Shown here: positions 61,405 through 64,000 of the stretch, in pieces
Layout: the number at the start of each line of letters is the position of its first letter
Position numbering within the stretch: the first letter of the stretch is position 1
Assembly: GCF_001434705.1 (NCBI RefSeq)
Contig: NZ_AZDJ01000001.1
Coordinates: 144,122 to 208,121 of the forward strand
Reading direction: 5' to 3'
From: Lacticaseibacillus nasuensis JCM 17158
GTDB taxonomy: Bacteria; Bacillota; Bacilli; Lactobacillales; Lactobacillaceae
DNA length: 64,000 nt
Translations under genes and position numbers: made by a program
The notes under the pieces: model-generated
The model's input: only the letters and a program-made list of their open reading frames with translations
What the model was told of the DNA's origin: nothing
Databases searched by the model: none

Positions 61405-62499
61405 ATGGACAAACCAGAAGACCTATTGCTGGATATTCAGCACCTTCACACTGCGTTTCGTGTTGGCGATGATTTCTATGATGCCGTCGATGATGTCAGC
61501 TTGACCCTGAAAAGAGACGAGATCCTGGCGATCGTCGGCGAGTCCGGCTCGGGGAAAAGTACCCTGGCCACCAGCATCATCGGGCTCCACAATCCAATGA
61601 ACACGAAGGTTACCGGTGACATTTTGTACAGTGACCTGAACTTGGTGGGGCTCAACGAACCCATTTACAACCGGTTGCGCGGTAACGACATCGGCATGAT
61701 TTTCCAGGACCCGTTGGCGGCGTTGAACCCGCTGATGCGCATTGGGGACCAAATCGCCGAGACCTTGCTGTACCACACCAAGATGACCAAGGAAGAGCGC
61801 GACAAGCGCGTCTTGGAACTCTTGGGCCAGGTTGGTATTCCGAATCCGGAACGCACCTTCCGCCAATATCCGCATGAGCTTTCTGGGGGCATGCGCCAGC
61901 GTGTCGTCATCGCCATTGCCATCGCCTGCAAGCCGCCGATCATCATCGCCGACGAGCCGACCACGGCGCTGGACGTCACGATTCAGGCCCAGATTCTGGA
62001 CTTGTTGCGCCAGATTCAATCCGAAACCCACTCCGGCATTATTTTGATTACCCATGACCTCGGGGTCGTGGCCGAAACCGCGGATCGCGTCGCCGTCATG
62101 TACGCCGGCCAAATCGTGGAAAAAGGCAGCGTCAAGGATGTCTTCGAGCACCCGACGCACCCGTACACCCGCAGTCTTCTGCGCTCCATGCCGCAGGCGG
62201 ACTCCGATGACGATGAACTGCACGTCATCCAAGGCGTCGTGCCGTCATTGAAAAACATGCAAATTGAAGGCTGCCGCTTCGCCGAACGGATTCCGTGGAT
62301 TCCTGACAGCGCGCATGAAGCCAAGCCGACGATGCATGAAGTTGGCCCGGATCACTTCGTTCAGTGCACGTGCTACAAGTCGTTCCACTTCGAAGACGAA
62401 CCGGCACCAACCGCCGAGCAAATCGCCGCGGCACCGGACAAGCCAGCCGTAGAAACTGCGGTTGGTGGCGCCGGCGTCACCGACGATTCGGAAGATTAA
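61405..62499 (+). CDS. oppD: Oligopeptide ABC transporter, ATP-binding protein OppD
   Basis: A 364-residue ABC ATPase for peptide uptake. Walker A is GESGSGKST, the signature LSGGMRQRV, Walker B IIIADEPTTALD and the switch histidine is in LITHDLG. The C-terminal oligopeptide-transporter extension follows, with the cysteines in EGCRFAERIPWI and FVQCTCYKS. A further Ala/Glu-rich tail ends the protein. The AAGGGGG site selects the ATG at 61405. Confidence 0.94.
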   Translation: MDKPEDLLLDIQHLHTAFRVGDDFYDAVDDVSLTLKRDEILAIVGESGSGKSTLATSIIGLHNPMNTKVTGDILYSDLNLVGLNEPIYNRLRGNDIGMIFQDPLAALNPLMRIGDQIAETLLYHTKMTKEERDKRVLELLGQVGIPNPERTFRQYPHELSGGMRQRVVIAIAIACKPPIIIADEPTTALDVTIQAQILDLLRQIQSETHSGIILITHDLGVVAETADRVAVMYAGQIVEKGSVKDVFEHPTHPYTRSLLRSMPQADSDDDELHVIQGVVPSLKNMQIEGCRFAERIPWIPDSAHEAKPTMHEVGPDHFVQCTCYKSFHFEDEPAPTAEQIAAAPDKPAVETAVGGAGVTDDSED

Positions 62500-62512
62500 C
62501 GGGGGAAACATT

Positions 62513-63463
62513 ATGGCATTGATTGAAATTCGCAACCTCAAGATCCACTACCCGATTCGCAGCGGCTTCTGGAATCGCGTCACCGACCATGTGCTCGCCG
62601 TCGACGGCGTCAACTTCGACATCGAAGAAGGCGAAACCTACGGGCTGATTGGCGAATCCGGTTCCGGTAAGTCCACCATCGGCAAGGCCATCGTGGGCCT
62701 CGAGCCCGTTACGTCCGGCCAGATTATTTACAAGGGCAAGGACATCACCAAGGCCAAGAACCGCAAGGCCTTGCAATACAACAAGGACGTCCAAATGATT
62801 TTTCAGGATTCCTTGTCGAGCCTGAATCCCCGTAAGCGCATCGAAGACATCATCGCCGAGCCGATTCGCAACTTCCAACGCCTCAGCGCCACGGAAGAAC
62901 GCAAGCGCGTCCAGGAGCTCTTGGACATCGTCGGCATGCCAAGCGACGCGTTGTACAAGTACCCGCATGAATTCTCCGGCGGCCAGCGCCAGCGCATCGG
63001 CGTGGCCCGGGCCGTGGCGACCAACCCGAAGTTGATCGTCGCCGACGAACCCGTTTCGGCGCTGGACCTGTCCGTGCAGGCGCAGGTGCTGAACTTCATG
63101 AAGCGCATCCAGGAACAGTACAACATTTCTTATTTGTTCATCTCTCATGACCTGGGTGTCGTGAAGCACATGTGTCGGGCGATGGCCATCATGCACCGCG
63201 GCCGCTTCGTTGAAATCGGCACGCGCGAGGACATCTACACCGACCCGAAGCACATCTACACCAAGCGCTTGTTGGCGGCGATTCCTGAAGTCAAGCCCGG
63301 CGACCGTGACGCCCACGTGGCGCACCGCAAGGCCATCGAAAAGGAATTCACCGAAGAAGAGAACCGGTATTACGACAAGAATGGGCGCGTCTATGACCTG
63401 CAACGGGTCAGCGACACGCACCAGGCCGCCTTACCGGAACTGGCAGACGGCGGGGAGGCGTAG
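62513..63463 (+). CDS. oppF: Oligopeptide ABC transporter, ATP-binding protein OppF
   Basis: A 316-residue ATPase that pairs with OppD. It has Walker A GESGSGKST, QMIFQDSLSSLNPR, signature FSGGQRQRIGVA, Walker B LIVADEPVSALD and FISHDLGVVKHMC. It lies 13 bases after oppD with a GGGGGAA site, and oppB starts three bases after its stop codon. Confidence 0.94.
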   Translation: MALIEIRNLKIHYPIRSGFWNRVTDHVLAVDGVNFDIEEGETYGLIGESGSGKSTIGKAIVGLEPVTSGQIIYKGKDITKAKNRKALQYNKDVQMIFQDSLSSLNPRKRIEDIIAEPIRNFQRLSATEERKRVQELLDIVGMPSDALYKYPHEFSGGQRQRIGVARAVATNPKLIVADEPVSALDLSVQAQVLNFMKRIQEQYNISYLFISHDLGVVKHMCRAMAIMHRGRFVEIGTREDIYTDPKHIYTKRLLAAIPEVKPGDRDAHVAHRKAIEKEFTEEENRYYDKNGRVYDLQRVSDTHQAALPELADGGEA

Positions 63464-63466
63464 ACT

Positions 63467-64000
63467 ATGTGGAAAACAATTTTACGACGCGTGCTGATCA
63501 TGATTCCCCAGCTGATTTTGCTGAGTATCTTGGTGTTCATTCTCGCCAAGATGATGCCTGGGGATCCCTTCACCGGCTTGATCACGCCGCAAACAGACCC
63601 AGCGCAAATCGCGCACTTAAAAGCTGCCGCCGGGTTGAATGACCCGTGGTGGACGCAATACTTCCACTGGGTCGTCAACATGTTCCATGGCGACTTAGGG
63701 CAAAGCTACACGTACAAGCGCGCCGTCACCGGCTTGATTGGTGAACGCGCGGTCAACACCTTCTGGTTGGCGCTGCTCACGGTAGTCATTTCTTACGGGA
63801 TCGCCATTCCGTTTGGCGTCATCGCCGGTCGGTATGAAGACACGTTGCGCGACAAGAGCATCCAGCTGTACACGTTCGTTTTGCTGGCGATGCCATCCTT
63901 CGTGTTCTACCTGTTCGGCTTGGTTGTCTTCGGCTACGTGTTGCAGTGGTTCCCAACGAGCGGCTACGTGTCATTGAACGCCGATCCAGGCACCATTGGC
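63467..64000 (+). CDS. oppB: Oligopeptide ABC transporter permease OppB (partial)
   Basis: The first 178 codons of a permease, cut by the window end. The N-terminal helix (LIMIPQLILLSILVFIL) and the DPF-containing extracellular segment are typical of the OppB/AppB type. TFWLALLTVVISYGIAIPFGVIAGRY follows, in outline, as the second helix pair. It probably continues into oppC and oppA outside the window. Confidence 0.9.
   Translation, partial: MWKTILRRVLIMIPQLILLSILVFILAKMMPGDPFTGLITPQTDPAQIAHLKAAAGLNDPWWTQYFHWVVNMFHGDLGQSYTYKRAVTGLIGERAVNTFWLALLTVVISYGIAIPFGVIAGRYEDTLRDKSIQLYTFVLLAMPSFVFYLFGLVVFGYVLQWFPTSGYVSLNADPGTIG

Overview
The window looks like a chromosome segment of a high-GC lactobacillus, most likely the Lacticaseibacillus (L. 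casei) group or a close relative. The evidence is the gene order efp-yqhY-nusB-folD-xseAB-ispA-tlyA-argR-recN ... gmk-rpoZ-coaBC-priA-fmt-rsmB-stp-prkC-rsgA-rpe-thiN ... rpmB-yloU-fakA-recG-plsX-acpP, a PepX of about 794 residues, strong AGGAGG ribosome binding sites, and GC-rich codons in the backbone. Species assignment is inference.

Layout. Positions 1-700 are non-coding with a repeated GC-rich hairpin motif, followed by a GrpB-family gene. From about 1300 to 17700 the DNA becomes clearly AT-richer and forms a defence island. On the + strand it holds an UG/Abi-type reverse transcriptase, an OLD-family ATPase/Toprim nuclease and a DUF3800-like RNase H-fold protein. On the - strand is a type I restriction-modification operon hsdM-hsdS-X-hsdR, where X is an extra PD-(D/E)XK-like protein. 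Then come a probable DNA-binding protein, a tyrosine-recombinase-like protein without recognisable catalytic residues, a decayed ORF and an EcsC-family protein. A 21-bp perfect terminator hairpin closes the island.

17.8-30.6 kb is ordinary accessory/metabolic chromosome: a class I glutamine amidotransferase, a membrane protein, an EamA transporter, PepX, a LytTR regulator with a LiaF-like membrane protein, an MFS transporter, tRNA-Arg(TCT), small lipoprotein/membrane/40-residue genes and a Mn/Zn ABC importer. 30.6-31.8 kb is rplU-prp-rpmA, followed by a Xaa-Pro peptidase. 33-54 kb is a dense housekeeping run covering translation factors, folate, DNA repair, isoprenoids, nucleotides, CoA, the replication restart helicase, Stp/PrkC signalling and ribosome assembly. 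recN is followed by a small SOS-controlled gene on the other strand.

54.1-55.5 kb is an unusually long non-coding stretch. It contains a 238-nt nested inverted-repeat element and, just before yloU-fakA, a tandem array of three ~128-nt units. The units fold into the same multi-stem hairpin, but the stem sequences differ and co-vary between units while loops and flanks stay fixed. The window ends with recG, plsX-acpP and the start of an oligopeptide ABC transporter operon (oppD-oppF-oppB, the last cut by the window edge).

The two most interesting items are the RT-OLD-DUF3800 cassette, which could be a multi-gene anti-phage system, and the co-varying three-unit hairpin array upstream of yloU-fakA.
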